Source of the DNA: Crocinitomicaceae bacterium
GTDB taxonomy: Bacteria > Bacteroidota > Bacteroidia > Flavobacteriales_D > Crocinitomicaceae
DNA: 64,000 nt
Direction of reading: 5' to 3'
Assembly (NCBI GenBank): GCA_024643545.1
Contig: JAHEMR010000006.1
Span: 51,023 to 115,022 of the forward strand
Of the stretch, positions 38,338-47,109 are shown piece after piece (positions within the stretch are counted from its first letter, which is position 1; every line of letters starts with the position of its first letter). Both the position numbers and the translations under genes were made by a program. The notes under the pieces are model-generated. The model was not told the origin of the DNA. It was given only the letters and a program-made list of their open reading frames with translations, and ran no database searches.

Positions 38338-41300
38338 ATGAAATTTTCTTTTCCTACTGAATCAAAAAAACACACGCGTTTTGGACTGATTCTATTGAGT
38401 GCCTTAATCATCGGTTTATGCTTTATGCTATTCAACCCAAACGCCGTAACCAAACCTAAAAAAAATCCATATGCGGGACTTTTCACTAGAAAGGGAAAGC
38501 AACAAATCAAAATACAAACTCTGCTTCAAAACAAGGCAGTTCCTGTTTTGAAATTAGCTAACGACCGTGAAAAAACAGTTAAATTATCGAATTTAAGCAT
38601 CTCGTCCGTTGTGGAAAACGGCGTAGCTAAAACGCGCTATGACATGCATTTTTTCAATAATCAAGATCGTGATTTAGAAGCTGAATTGCAATTCCCATTA
38701 GCGGATGGTCAAACGATTTCCTATTTTGCGATGGATGTCAATGGTGAAATGCGACCGGGAGTAGCAGTTGAGAAAATAAAAGCACGAATTGCCTATGAAG
38801 CTACAGTGCGACAAGGAATCGATCCTGGATTGATTGAAAAAACGCAAGGGAATAATTTTAAACTACGTGTCTTTCCTGTTCCGGCAAAAGGAACAAAGCA
38901 CATTGTTATTGAATACATGCATGAATTAGTGATGGATGCAAAACAAGCATATTACTATCTCCCACTCTTTTTCAAAGAAAAAATCCCTTCATTCTCCTAT
39001 CAAATTTCCATCATAGGTGAAGCTGAAAACCCAACGATTCTTCGGTCCTGTTCGGAAGATTTCACCATTTCTGAAGTGTCCAAGATCTACAAATCCTCCG
39101 TTCGAAAAAAAGATTTTTTGGCGAATAAACCCATAGTCATTCAACTTCCAAATAGGCAAAATGAAACAATCGCCGCTTGCGAAGAAAAATCCGATGGTAT
39201 TTTCTTTCACACGAACCTAAACCTCCCGCAAAAATATGCGCGAAAAAAAACACCAAAGAAAATCACTGTGTTATGGGATGTCTCTAGCTCCCGCTTTTTA
39301 TCCCAAATCCCCAAAGAAATTAGTTTATTAAAAAAGTACCTCCGATCCATGAAAAAAGGAACGGTTGAACTCATTCCTTTTGGATTGAAAACATTCAAAA
39401 AACAATCCTTTCACATTAAGAATGGACAAAGTAAGGAATTAGTAGAGGCCATCAAAAAATTAAGTTACGATGGCGGAACGACCTTAAATCAACTTCCTTG
39501 GAATTCTTGTGAAGGAGAAGAAATTTTGTTTTTTACCGATGGACTTCAAAATTTAGGAAGTTCACTGACTCCAAAAACGACCAAAGAAATTTACTGCATT
39601 CAAAGTGCGATCAAATCGGATAATGGATTTCTTAAAAATATTTCCCGTAGTTCACATGGAGAATTCATCGATCTCTGTTCCTTAAGTGAAAACGAAGCCT
39701 TGGAACGATTAAATTCCAAATCACTTCATTTCATGGGATTCGAAGCGGATCCAGCCTTGAAAAATTACTATCCAAGTACCGGGCTAGGTCAGAATGGAAT
39801 CCTTTCTGTTTCTGGAAAATTAAATAAAGTACGTCCCTTCGTGACCGCAAAATTTGGAATTGGGACAAAAGTTCTGCTAAAAACACGAATTTCACTCGTG
39901 AGCGATAAAAAAAGTCCAAATGCGAACTTGGATAAAATGTGGGCAATTCACCAATTGAATGAGTTGCAAGAAAACTCAAAACAAAACGAAGCACAAATTC
40001 TGGAAACGGGATTGAAGTACCGACTTGTAAGTGATTTCACCTCCATGTTGATTTTAGACCGAGTAGAGGATTATGTTCAGCATAGAATCCTTCCTCCAAA
40101 AAGTTTGCAAAAAGAATACTTCAAGCAATTAAGGGCTGCTGATAAAGCAGAAATAACAACGCAGAATGACCACCTGAAAAATATAAAAAAGGAATGGAAA
40201 AAACAACAAGCTTGGTGGAAAACACATCGCAAGGAAAGAAAGAAAAAACAACGTTCGAATAATCGTCCTGCCCCCATGCCAGGAGATGATGTAGAAATAA
40301 GCAGTGATATAACCGTTGGATCAAGCGAAGAACTATCGGCTCCACCTCCACCGCGAGTTTCAGCCAACTCAACGAATCAAACCATGGAATTCCTCCCACC
40401 ACAAGTAGCTGATGATGAAGTCGCAAATGTACATCTAGATAGTGTGCGACATGGAGCAGACATCCAGTTATCATACGGATTAAGTTCTTCCCTTGGAGCT
40501 GTAAGTTATTCATGGGCCAGCGGTATTAATACCAATGTAATGTCCAGTACTTTAGCTTCTGCAGGAACCTACAGCGTAACCGTTACGAATGTGAATGGTG
40601 TCAGCACAATAAATACCGCTAATCGCGGTTCATTGAGGGTTAAAGCTTGGGATCCAAAGTCGCCGTACATGAAGCACATCAAAAGTGTTCCGATATCTCA
40701 AGCCTACCAAGTTTATTTGGAGGAACGTCAAATATATGCAAGTCAACCATCTTTTTACCTGGATGTCAGTGATTACTTTATTTTCAAAAAACGCTATGCG
40801 GAAGGAATTCGTATTCTTTCGAACATTGCAGAATTAGACATGGAAAACCACAGTTTACTGCGCATCGTCGCTCAACGATTCCTTCAACTCGGTGAGAAGA
40901 AATTAGCAGTTGCCTTGTTCAAACATTTGATTGAAATACGTCCAGAAGAACCACAGTCCTATAGAGACTTAGGTTTGGCTTTTGAGCAGATTGGCGATTA
41001 CAACGAGGCGATTCGTTATTTATATAAAGTAGTCAAAGAACCGTATGATGGTCGCTTTGAAGGCATTCACTGCATCGCCTTAAATGAAATCAATAACATT
41101 ATTGCGCAGCACCCGCGAAATTTGACGTATGATTACATCGATAAAGCATTCATTAAAAAGATGCCGGTTGATATTCGCATTGTACTGAATTGGGACACCG
41201 ACGATACAGATGTCGATTTATGGATTACAGAACCTGATGGCGAAAAATGCATGTACTCGTACCCATTAACTTCAAATGGCGGACGTATTTCAAATGATTT

Positions 41301-41529
41301 CACGCAAGGTTACGGACCGGAAGAATACATGATTCACGCAGCAAAACATGGAACATACCACATTCAAGCACATTATTACAGTGATCATCGTCCGTCAGTA
41401 AATGGCAAAGCAACTTTGAGTGTTCAATTGTTTAAGCAATATGGAACGACCTTTCAATATAAACGAGAAATCACCCGTAGATTAAATGTAACAGACGATG
41501 TTGTTGACCTTGGGGAATTTGAGTTTTAA
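38338..41529 (+). CDS. VIT-VWA-TPR-DUF2135 membrane protein
   Basis: 1063 residues with an N-terminal membrane anchor (about 15-33). A VIT domain follows (about 70-205, including NNQDRDLEAELQFPLADGQ). A VWA-like domain (about 305-450) has the MIDAS-type start VLWDVSSSRF, that is DxSxS. A charged, Pro-rich linker (about 640-690) leads to an 'SYSWASG...GTYSVTVTN' segment like SprB/HYR modules (about 710-755). TPR helices (about 815-915) and a C-terminal DUF2135 domain (about 943-1063, beginning VDIRIVLNWDTDDTDVDLWI) complete it. VIT and VWA domains bind proteins and metals; the actual role here is unknown. The start at ATG 38338 suits the anchor. Confidence 0.85.
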   Translation: MKFSFPTESKKHTRFGLILLSALIIGLCFMLFNPNAVTKPKKNPYAGLFTRKGKQQIKIQTLLQNKAVPVLKLANDREKTVKLSNLSISSVVENGVAKTRYDMHFFNNQDRDLEAELQFPLADGQTISYFAMDVNGEMRPGVAVEKIKARIAYEATVRQGIDPGLIEKTQGNNFKLRVFPVPAKGTKHIVIEYMHELVMDAKQAYYYLPLFFKEKIPSFSYQISIIGEAENPTILRSCSEDFTISEVSKIYKSSVRKKDFLANKPIVIQLPNRQNETIAACEEKSDGIFFHTNLNLPQKYARKKTPKKITVLWDVSSSRFLSQIPKEISLLKKYLRSMKKGTVELIPFGLKTFKKQSFHIKNGQSKELVEAIKKLSYDGGTTLNQLPWNSCEGEEILFFTDGLQNLGSSLTPKTTKEIYCIQSAIKSDNGFLKNISRSSHGEFIDLCSLSENEALERLNSKSLHFMGFEADPALKNYYPSTGLGQNGILSVSGKLNKVRPFVTAKFGIGTKVLLKTRISLVSDKKSPNANLDKMWAIHQLNELQENSKQNEAQILETGLKYRLVSDFTSMLILDRVEDYVQHRILPPKSLQKEYFKQLRAADKAEITTQNDHLKNIKKEWKKQQAWWKTHRKERKKKQRSNNRPAPMPGDDVEISSDITVGSSEELSAPPPPRVSANSTNQTMEFLPPQVADDEVANVHLDSVRHGADIQLSYGLSSSLGAVSYSWASGINTNVMSSTLASAGTYSVTVTNVNGVSTINTANRGSLRVKAWDPKSPYMKHIKSVPISQAYQVYLEERQIYASQPSFYLDVSDYFIFKKRYAEGIRILSNIAELDMENHSLLRIVAQRFLQLGEKKLAVALFKHLIEIRPEEPQSYRDLGLAFEQIGDYNEAIRYLYKVVKEPYDGRFEGIHCIALNEINNIIAQHPRNLTYDYIDKAFIKKMPVDIRIVLNWDTDDTDVDLWITEPDGEKCMYSYPLTSNGGRISNDFTQGYGPEEYMIHAAKHGTYHIQAHYYSDHRPSVNGKATLSVQLFKQYGTTFQYKREITRRLNVTDDVVDLGEFEF

Positions 41530-41550
41530 GAAAGTAAAAAGTGTGTCGTC

Positions 41551-41573
41551 CCGCTGCAGTTGCACTGCTGCGG
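41551..41573 (+). repeat. REP-like hairpin, left of the RAYT remnant
   Basis: A palindrome folds as CCGC/GCGG, a T-T mismatch, then GCAGT/ACTGC around the loop TGC. Its right half and flank recur at once: 41556-41580 and 41581-41605 match at 22 of 25 positions in tandem, the second copy having lost the left arm. A partner hairpin lies at 42106-42128. REP palindromes flank RAYT genes in other bacteria. Confidence 0.75.
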
Positions 41574-41653
41574 AACAATTCAAGTTACACTGCTGCGGAA
41601 CAATTTTCAAAACAATCACTATTTAAGACAAGATTTTTGCTTATCTTAAATGA

Positions 41654-42151
41654 ATGCAACAAGGTGTCAAACACAACATTAAGAAAAATACCAGCTATTA
41701 CTTAACACTAACTATCGTTGGTTGGGTAGATGTATTTACGCGTCATAGTCATAAAGATGCGCTTATCGAATCCCTAAGGTATTGAATAAAAAATAAAGGA
41801 TTAAATGTTTACGCATATTGTCTGATGACTAACCACTTGCACATGGTAGTAAACTGTAATGAGCCTTTTCAACTTAAAGATGTGATTAGAGATTTTAAAA
41901 GACATACGGTAAAGACAATCATCGATCAGATAATCAATAAGCCCGAAAGTCGAAGAGAATGGATGCTCAGAGAGTTTGCAGAAGCGGGAGATAAAAATGC
42001 TCGGAATAAAACGTACAAATTTTGGAAAAGTGGCAATCATGCAATAGAACTATTCACTGAAAAATTTGTGTGGGAAAAGATTAATTACATCCATAATAAT
42101 GGAGCCCGTAGCAGTACAACTGCAGCGGAGCTCGAGGGCTTTCTCAAATAA
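41654..42151 (+). pseudogene. REP-associated tyrosine transposase (RAYT, IS200-like), inactivated
   Basis: Remnant of a single-strand Y1 transposase that moves or copies REP elements. Reading from ATG 41654 gives MQQGVKHNIKKNTSYYLTLT, as in this family, then codon 44 is TGA (41783-41785). Reading through it, the frame continues IKNKGLNVYAYCLMTNHLHMV, with the HUH metal-binding motif HLH. The protein goes on to EKINYIHNN, which holds the catalytic Tyr region. Family members usually have Cys at the stop position (TGT or TGC), so TGA is a one-base change. The C terminus is also short: after YIHNN the normal PVRAG continuation is replaced by about 16 residues that are simply the right REP hairpin in translation. 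Both defects argue that it is inactive. Confidence 0.85.
42106..42128 (+). repeat. REP-like hairpin, right of and inside the RAYT reading frame
   Basis: The palindrome folds as CCGT/GCGG (one G-T pair), an A-A mismatch, then GCAGT/ACTGC around the loop ACA. It is the inverted counterpart of the hairpin at 41551-41573. GGAG (42101-42104) lies just before it, the tetranucleotide that often precedes REP palindromes. It forms the last codons of the RAYT frame. Confidence 0.75.
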
Positions 42152-42200
42152 AAGGCGGTTAAAACAAATAATTATTGTACATTTAACCAAAACCTAAGCT

Positions 42201-43517
42201 ATGCACAAGTTATTACTGATCTGTACGTTCGTTATTTCATTCCTTTCCACTGCCCAAAATAGTCCAATCACTTTTGAAGTGGGTGAATTTGGTTCGACAT
42301 GGACTTGGACTGTCTTTGAAAACATTGGCAACCCACCATTAGAGTTGGTAACGAATCCAGATGTAACAGGAATAAACTCATCCGCTACAGCAGCAAAATT
42401 CACAGCACTTCAAGGCGGAATGCCTTATGCAGGAGTAGAATGTGCCCATGGCGATGTAGGAACGTTCACGTTAACACCGTTGAATTGCATCGTAAAAATC
42501 ATGGTCAATAAACCGGTTATCAGTAACGTGGGAATTAAATTTGCTACTGGATCAGGCGCATCAACTGGCGAATTATTGGTGCCAAATACACAGATTAACA
42601 AATGGGAAGAATTAACGTTTGATTTCACTCCGATACTAGGTTTACCAACATCTAGCGGAATCAATCAAGTGATTATTTTTCCAGATTTCCAAAACAGAGC
42701 GTCAACGAATATTTGCTACTTCGACAACCTTACCTTTGGCGTTACCGGTCCACCGTTAGGAACACCCATGACACCTGCACCAGATCCAAATTTCGCTGCA
42801 GTTGATGTAATTTCGATGTTTAGTAACGTTTACACAGATGTTCCAGTGAACACATGGCAAACAAGCTGGTCACAAGGAACCTTGAACGACATTCAAATTC
42901 AAGGGAACGACACGAAAAAATACACCGGACTTAACTTTGTAGGTGTTGAGACAACAGGAAGTAATATTTTGAACGTTTCCAATATGACGCATTTGTACTT
43001 GAATGTTTGGACTCCAAACATGACTGAGTTTCGTGTGAAATTAGTAGACTTTGGCAATGACTTAACGTATGCAGGTGGTGACGACACAGAACATGAATTA
43101 ACCTTCAATCCAATTATGGAGAACTGGATCACATTAGACATTCCATTGACAAACTTCGTGAACTTGGCTTCAAATAACCACATCGCACAGTTGATTTTCT
43201 CTGGGAATCCATCTGGAAGTGGTGTTGTGTATGTAGACAATGTATTATTTCATAACGTAGTTACAGGTATCGACGAGACGTCACAAGAAATCCTTCACGT
43301 TTATCCTAATCCTGCGAATGATTTTCTAAACATTACCGGGACAACCGAAATGGAACGTTTATCGATCTTCGATGTTAGCGGAAAATTAGTACAATCAACG
43401 GAACTAACGGAAAATGCCAACAAGTGCAACATTTCCATGTTGAATCAAGGTGCATACCTACTCGTTGCACAATTGAAAAATGGCACTGTTCAACGTGAAC
43501 ACTTCATCAAAGAATAA
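42201..43517 (+). CDS. Secreted protein with carbohydrate-binding-like domains and T9SS sorting domain
   Basis: 438 residues with a signal peptide ending STAQ. Two beta-sandwich modules follow (about 22-175 and 195-350), with segments such as WEELTFDFTPILGL...ICYFDNLTFG and ENWITLDIPLTNFV...VVYVDNVLF. The 'cYfDNl' ends are typical of carbohydrate-binding modules that accompany Bacteroidetes laminarinases. No catalytic domain is present. The tail (about 363-438, ILHVYPNPANDFLNITG) is a T9SS type A sorting domain. It probably binds a polysaccharide outside the cell. It converges on the desaturase gene with a 2-nt gap. Confidence 0.8.
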   Translation: MHKLLLICTFVISFLSTAQNSPITFEVGEFGSTWTWTVFENIGNPPLELVTNPDVTGINSSATAAKFTALQGGMPYAGVECAHGDVGTFTLTPLNCIVKIMVNKPVISNVGIKFATGSGASTGELLVPNTQINKWEELTFDFTPILGLPTSSGINQVIIFPDFQNRASTNICYFDNLTFGVTGPPLGTPMTPAPDPNFAAVDVISMFSNVYTDVPVNTWQTSWSQGTLNDIQIQGNDTKKYTGLNFVGVETTGSNILNVSNMTHLYLNVWTPNMTEFRVKLVDFGNDLTYAGGDDTEHELTFNPIMENWITLDIPLTNFVNLASNNHIAQLIFSGNPSGSGVVYVDNVLFHNVVTGIDETSQEILHVYPNPANDFLNITGTTEMERLSIFDVSGKLVQSTELTENANKCNISMLNQGAYLLVAQLKNGTVQREHFIKE

Positions 43518-43519
43518 GC

Positions 43520-44620
43520 TTAATTCCCAAGATTCTTTAGCACAGTGAAATGACCTTTTACGGCTGCTTTTACAGTAGGTAATTGATGGTAAGGCAAGCC
43601 AAATTCTTCACACGTTTGCTGAACGATTGGGGCAATTTCCGGATAATGCACATGACACATACTTGGGAATAAATGGTGTTCAATCTGGTAATTGAGTCCA
43701 CCGATGGCTTCTGTCACGAAGCGATTTCCCACTGCGAAATTGGAAGTTGTCTGTAATTGATGCACATACCAGTTTTCTGGAATATCTACCTCGTGTGAAG
43801 CGACAAACTTTACGCTTGGGACAATGTGTGCCAATTGAAATACCATCGTCATAAAAAATCCACCGCAAACAAGCATGAATGCATATCCTCCTGCAATTAA
43901 CCAAGGATTCAGTTCTATCATGACTAAAGGAACCAAAAGAAAAATAGAATGGAAGAATAATTTCTTGATGAATATTTGGAGGATTAATTGAACCGCTTCT
44001 CTTTTGGTGGCGATCAAACCTCGCTTTTTGTACTGAACGACTTTGATGAAATCCTTCACTGTAAGCCATTCAAACAATAAGAGTCCATAGATAAATGGCG
44101 CATACACAAACTGAAATCGGTGAATCCAACGTTTGGGTTGATTTTCGGAAAAACGAAAGACAAATCGGTGGTGTATGTCGTGATCAATTCCTTCTACATT
44201 CGTGAAATTGTGGTGCAATACATTGTGCTCGATGTACCAAATTTTCGATTCCAATCCAATGAACAAAATCGGGATTTCTAATAAAAAATTCCAAATGGGT
44301 TTCTTCGCGTAAGCGCCGTGAACTTTATCGTGCATGATATTCATTCCTATCACTCCGAGTAAAATCCCTAGGCATCCAAAACAGGCAAACAGGAGCACGA
44401 CACTTTCAGATGCTTTCAGCAACAAAAGCACATAAATACCTAAATAGGAAAGGAACAAGGACACGGTTTTCAATACCATCCCTGAAGTTGCATTTGGCTG
44501 GATGTGCTTTTCTTTCAAATACACAGAAACGCGTTCACGTACTGTTTCACCAAAGGCAGTATCTTTTTGATTTTGAAACGAATGGCTAAGCCTCACGGAT
44601 ATACGATTTAGGTCAATCAA
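43520..44620 (-). CDS. Fatty-acid desaturase, front-end (acyl-CoA/linoleoyl) type, without cytochrome b5 domain
   Basis: Integral-membrane di-iron desaturase of 366 residues. The three His boxes are HDKVH (97-101), HNVLHH (132-137) and the front-end type QIEHH (312-316). Hydrophobic hairpins surround them. The start is uncertain. The codon at 44620 is TTG and overlaps a promoter-like TATTTTTG on the minus strand (44625-44618). A GTG at 44596 (RLSHSFQNQ) would leave a short leader and keep all His boxes. It lies at one edge of the lipid cluster. The electron donor is not encoded nearby. Confidence 0.9.
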   Translation of the reverse strand: MIDLNRISVRLSHSFQNQKDTAFGETVRERVSVYLKEKHIQPNATSGMVLKTVSLFLSYLGIYVLLLLKASESVVLLFACFGCLGILLGVIGMNIMHDKVHGAYAKKPIWNFLLEIPILFIGLESKIWYIEHNVLHHNFTNVEGIDHDIHHRFVFRFSENQPKRWIHRFQFVYAPFIYGLLLFEWLTVKDFIKVVQYKKRGLIATKREAVQLILQIFIKKLFFHSIFLLVPLVMIELNPWLIAGGYAFMLVCGGFFMTMVFQLAHIVPSVKFVASHEVDIPENWYVHQLQTTSNFAVGNRFVTEAIGGLNYQIEHHLFPSMCHVHYPEIAPIVQQTCEEFGLPYHQLPTVKAAVKGHFTVLKNLGN

Positions 44621-44669
44621 AAATAGTGAAAAAATAGCTTTTACTGGATTTCAAGTGACCTGAATAATT

Positions 44670-45755
44670 GTGTATCTTCATTCCGTGAAATTCACCTTCA
44701 AACGATACATTCCTTTCTTACCACTGCTTGTTTTTTTGCGGCAGAGTATCATATTAGGTGGGATTTCCCCTCGAAAACTCCCGTTGTTTTTGGTTTACGT
44801 TTTTCGGTTTATTGCTTGTGAGCCATTGCGCATCATTGAGGTCCTATTGTTTGAGCGGCGCATTCAAAAACAGGTCTTAAGTGAAGACCCGATATTTATC
44901 TTAGGACATTGGCGCTCGGGAACTTCGCATTTGCAACAGGTCTTAAGCGAGGATCCTGCTCATGTCAGTTTGAATTTGTACGAAATGTTAAGTGCTGATC
45001 ATTTTTTATGGACAGAACGATGGCTACTCCCCTTCCTTAATGGATTCATCAAATTAGTTGGTGTACGTTATTCTTTCCAACGTCGCGCGCTTGATTTACG
45101 CTTATGTGGTGAGTTGGATACCGCACTTTGCTCACTTGGTTCCACCAGCGCCTATACGTGGGGACATTTGTTCCCGAAGAAATACCGAGCTTGGATGCGT
45201 TCGCATGTATTTGAAAGTGCTCATCAAGCAGACTTAAGTGATTACGACTACCTCATCCGGAAACTTTCCTTTCAATCCGGGAACAAACGTGTTGTGGTGA
45301 AATCTCCTGGTGACACTGCCCGAATAAATTCACTTTTAAAATTGTATCCCAACGCAAAATTTGTGTCGATTAGTCGTCCCTCCTATGCTATTTATGGTTC
45401 GACTACTTATCTATGGAATGCTATCCAAAGAGAAAACAGTTTGCAATTATTAAACGAGAAAGAAATTTCCGCTAATGTGATATGGACGTACCTAGAATTA
45501 ATGGCCGCATATGAAAAAATGAAATCTTCGATTCCGGTTGGAAATTTATGTGAAATCTCCTTTGAACACATACATTCACACCCGGAAGAGTCCATTCGAT
45601 CAGTTTACCAGCAACTTTCACTTGGATCTTATCCCGAAGTGCAATTAAATGCCTTATTTGAGGCCAACAAAGAACACCGACCAGAAAACTATGTCACGGA
45701 TGCGCTTTTACTTCAATCATTGAAAGATGCTTGGGGAACGTATTTTAAAGATTAA
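44670..45755 (+). CDS. Sulfotransferase family protein
   Basis: PAPS-dependent sulfotransferase of 361 residues. The 5'-phosphosulfate loop is GHWRSGTSHL (79-88) and the 3'-phosphate site is KSPGDTARINSLLKLYPNAK with the later FVSISRP. A hydrophobic N terminus (about 12-50) suggests membrane association, fitting a lipid substrate. The start is a GTG-type codon; an in-frame GTG five codons later (KFTFKRYIPF) is equally possible, and no ATG gives the N terminus. Its stop overlaps that of the P450 gene on TTAA (45752-45755). The acceptor is unknown; a hydroxylated lipid made by the neighbouring enzymes is a natural guess. Confidence 0.88.
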   Translation: MYLHSVKFTFKRYIPFLPLLVFLRQSIILGGISPRKLPLFLVYVFRFIACEPLRIIEVLLFERRIQKQVLSEDPIFILGHWRSGTSHLQQVLSEDPAHVSLNLYEMLSADHFLWTERWLLPFLNGFIKLVGVRYSFQRRALDLRLCGELDTALCSLGSTSAYTWGHLFPKKYRAWMRSHVFESAHQADLSDYDYLIRKLSFQSGNKRVVVKSPGDTARINSLLKLYPNAKFVSISRPSYAIYGSTTYLWNAIQRENSLQLLNEKEISANVIWTYLELMAAYEKMKSSIPVGNLCEISFEHIHSHPEESIRSVYQQLSLGSYPEVQLNALFEANKEHRPENYVTDALLLQSLKDAWGTYFKD

Positions 45756-47104
45756 GCTTTTATTCGCGTGAAACGCATCGGAATTGGTCCATCGGGACGC
45801 AACAACATCATCGATTTAATTCCAATTGGTTTGTCGCTCACAACCTCGAAGGAATAATTTCGGATGATCGTGGCTAACACCAATAAAATTTGCATTAACG
45901 CCATGTTTTGTCCAATACAAACCCTTGGTCCACCGCCAAATGGAATAAAGGCAAATGGATGATGTTTTTCGTCGAATCGACTTGGATCAAAAACATCCGG
46001 ACGTGGCCAAACGGTTTCATTGTGATGAACGCCATAAATGTACGGAACAACCGTTGTTCCTGCTGGAATTTTCACTCCGTTAAATTCGTCGTCCTGCAGC
46101 GCAACGCGATCAATCATCCAGAAGGGCGGATAGGTACGCATGGATTCATCCAATACTTTAATCAAGTATTTCAGGTCGTGTAATTTCGCATAGGATACTT
46201 CTTCATCTCCAAATACTGCCTCAATTTCTGCTCGGATTTTCTGTAAATGCTCGGTGTGATGAGCCAATTGGTAAAACGTCCAGGTCGCGGCTGTTGTAGA
46301 TGTTTCATTTCCTGCCACCAACAACTGAAGAATTTCTACTTTCACCGTCTCGTCATCCATCAACTCTCCTGTATCCTTGTATGGCGTATCTAAAATTAAT
46401 TGTAGAATGTCGAATCCTTTGTCATTGCTTTTTCGGCGTTCTTCGATGTAATCAATCACAATTTGCTCTCCTTCCGTACGGATTTTATGGTGTTTTTTAT
46501 CCTGCCCAGTCAAAGCAAACCAAGGAAACAAATACGGTTGCACCACTTTCTTCACCAAATATGCCTGCACCTCCGATATCGCATCAGCAAATTGCTCTAA
46601 TTCATTTTTCTTCATCTGACTTCCGAAGAGGGATTTTCCAACAGAAAGCAAGGTAAACATCACCATTTGTCGGTGAATGTCCACCGGTCCTTTTGCGACA
46701 TCAGCATCGAATCCGCTCATGAAGTCCTCCAAAACTTTCAGTTGGATTGGCAGAATTTCCGTTAATCGAGAACGTGTAAAACCCATACTCAGCAAGCGTC
46801 GTTGACGGTGCCAATAATCACCATGACTGTTTGTTAGACCAATTCCTTGAAATTCTACGAAACGTTCCGTTTGAATATGTGATTTATGGTAATTGTCATT
46901 GTTGTCTTTTAGGACATGTTTCAATAATTCGGGATCAGCAACAACAATCGTTCGCTTCACGCCAAAACGAAAAGAGAACACATTCCCATACTGTTTTCGA
47001 TACTTTTCGAAAACTTGCATTGGACTATCCAACAAAGCAGGTGTGTCCAACGCAACTTGCCAGGTTGGCACATTCGGTGTATTGGTGATTTTTGAAAGAC
47101 TCAT
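45752..47104 (-). CDS. Cytochrome P450
   Basis: 450-residue haem monooxygenase, probably a fatty-acid hydroxylase. The I-helix oxygen motif is AGNETST (264-270), the K-helix ExxR is ESMR (320-323), and the haem-binding loop is FGGGPRVCIG (389-398) with Cys396 as axial ligand. It has no N-terminal membrane anchor or fused reductase. It starts 5 nt after the acyl-ligase gene and is the third gene of that minus-strand operon. It resembles CYP4/CYP102-like fatty-acid P450s in style; the exact family is not assigned. Confidence 0.95.
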   Translation of the reverse strand: MSLSKITNTPNVPTWQVALDTPALLDSPMQVFEKYRKQYGNVFSFRFGVKRTIVVADPELLKHVLKDNNDNYHKSHIQTERFVEFQGIGLTNSHGDYWHRQRRLLSMGFTRSRLTEILPIQLKVLEDFMSGFDADVAKGPVDIHRQMVMFTLLSVGKSLFGSQMKKNELEQFADAISEVQAYLVKKVVQPYLFPWFALTGQDKKHHKIRTEGEQIVIDYIEERRKSNDKGFDILQLILDTPYKDTGELMDDETVKVEILQLLVAGNETSTTAATWTFYQLAHHTEHLQKIRAEIEAVFGDEEVSYAKLHDLKYLIKVLDESMRTYPPFWMIDRVALQDDEFNGVKIPAGTTVVPYIYGVHHNETVWPRPDVFDPSRFDEKHHPFAFIPFGGGPRVCIGQNMALMQILLVLATIIRNYSFEVVSDKPIGIKSMMLLRPDGPIPMRFTRIKA

Positions 47105-47109
47105 ATTTT

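Noticed and set aside
41783..41785. TGA recoded as Cys, Trp or selenocysteine in the RAYT frame
   Set aside because: TGA serves as an ordinary stop in other genes here and the protein is also truncated at its C terminus; simple inactivation is more likely.
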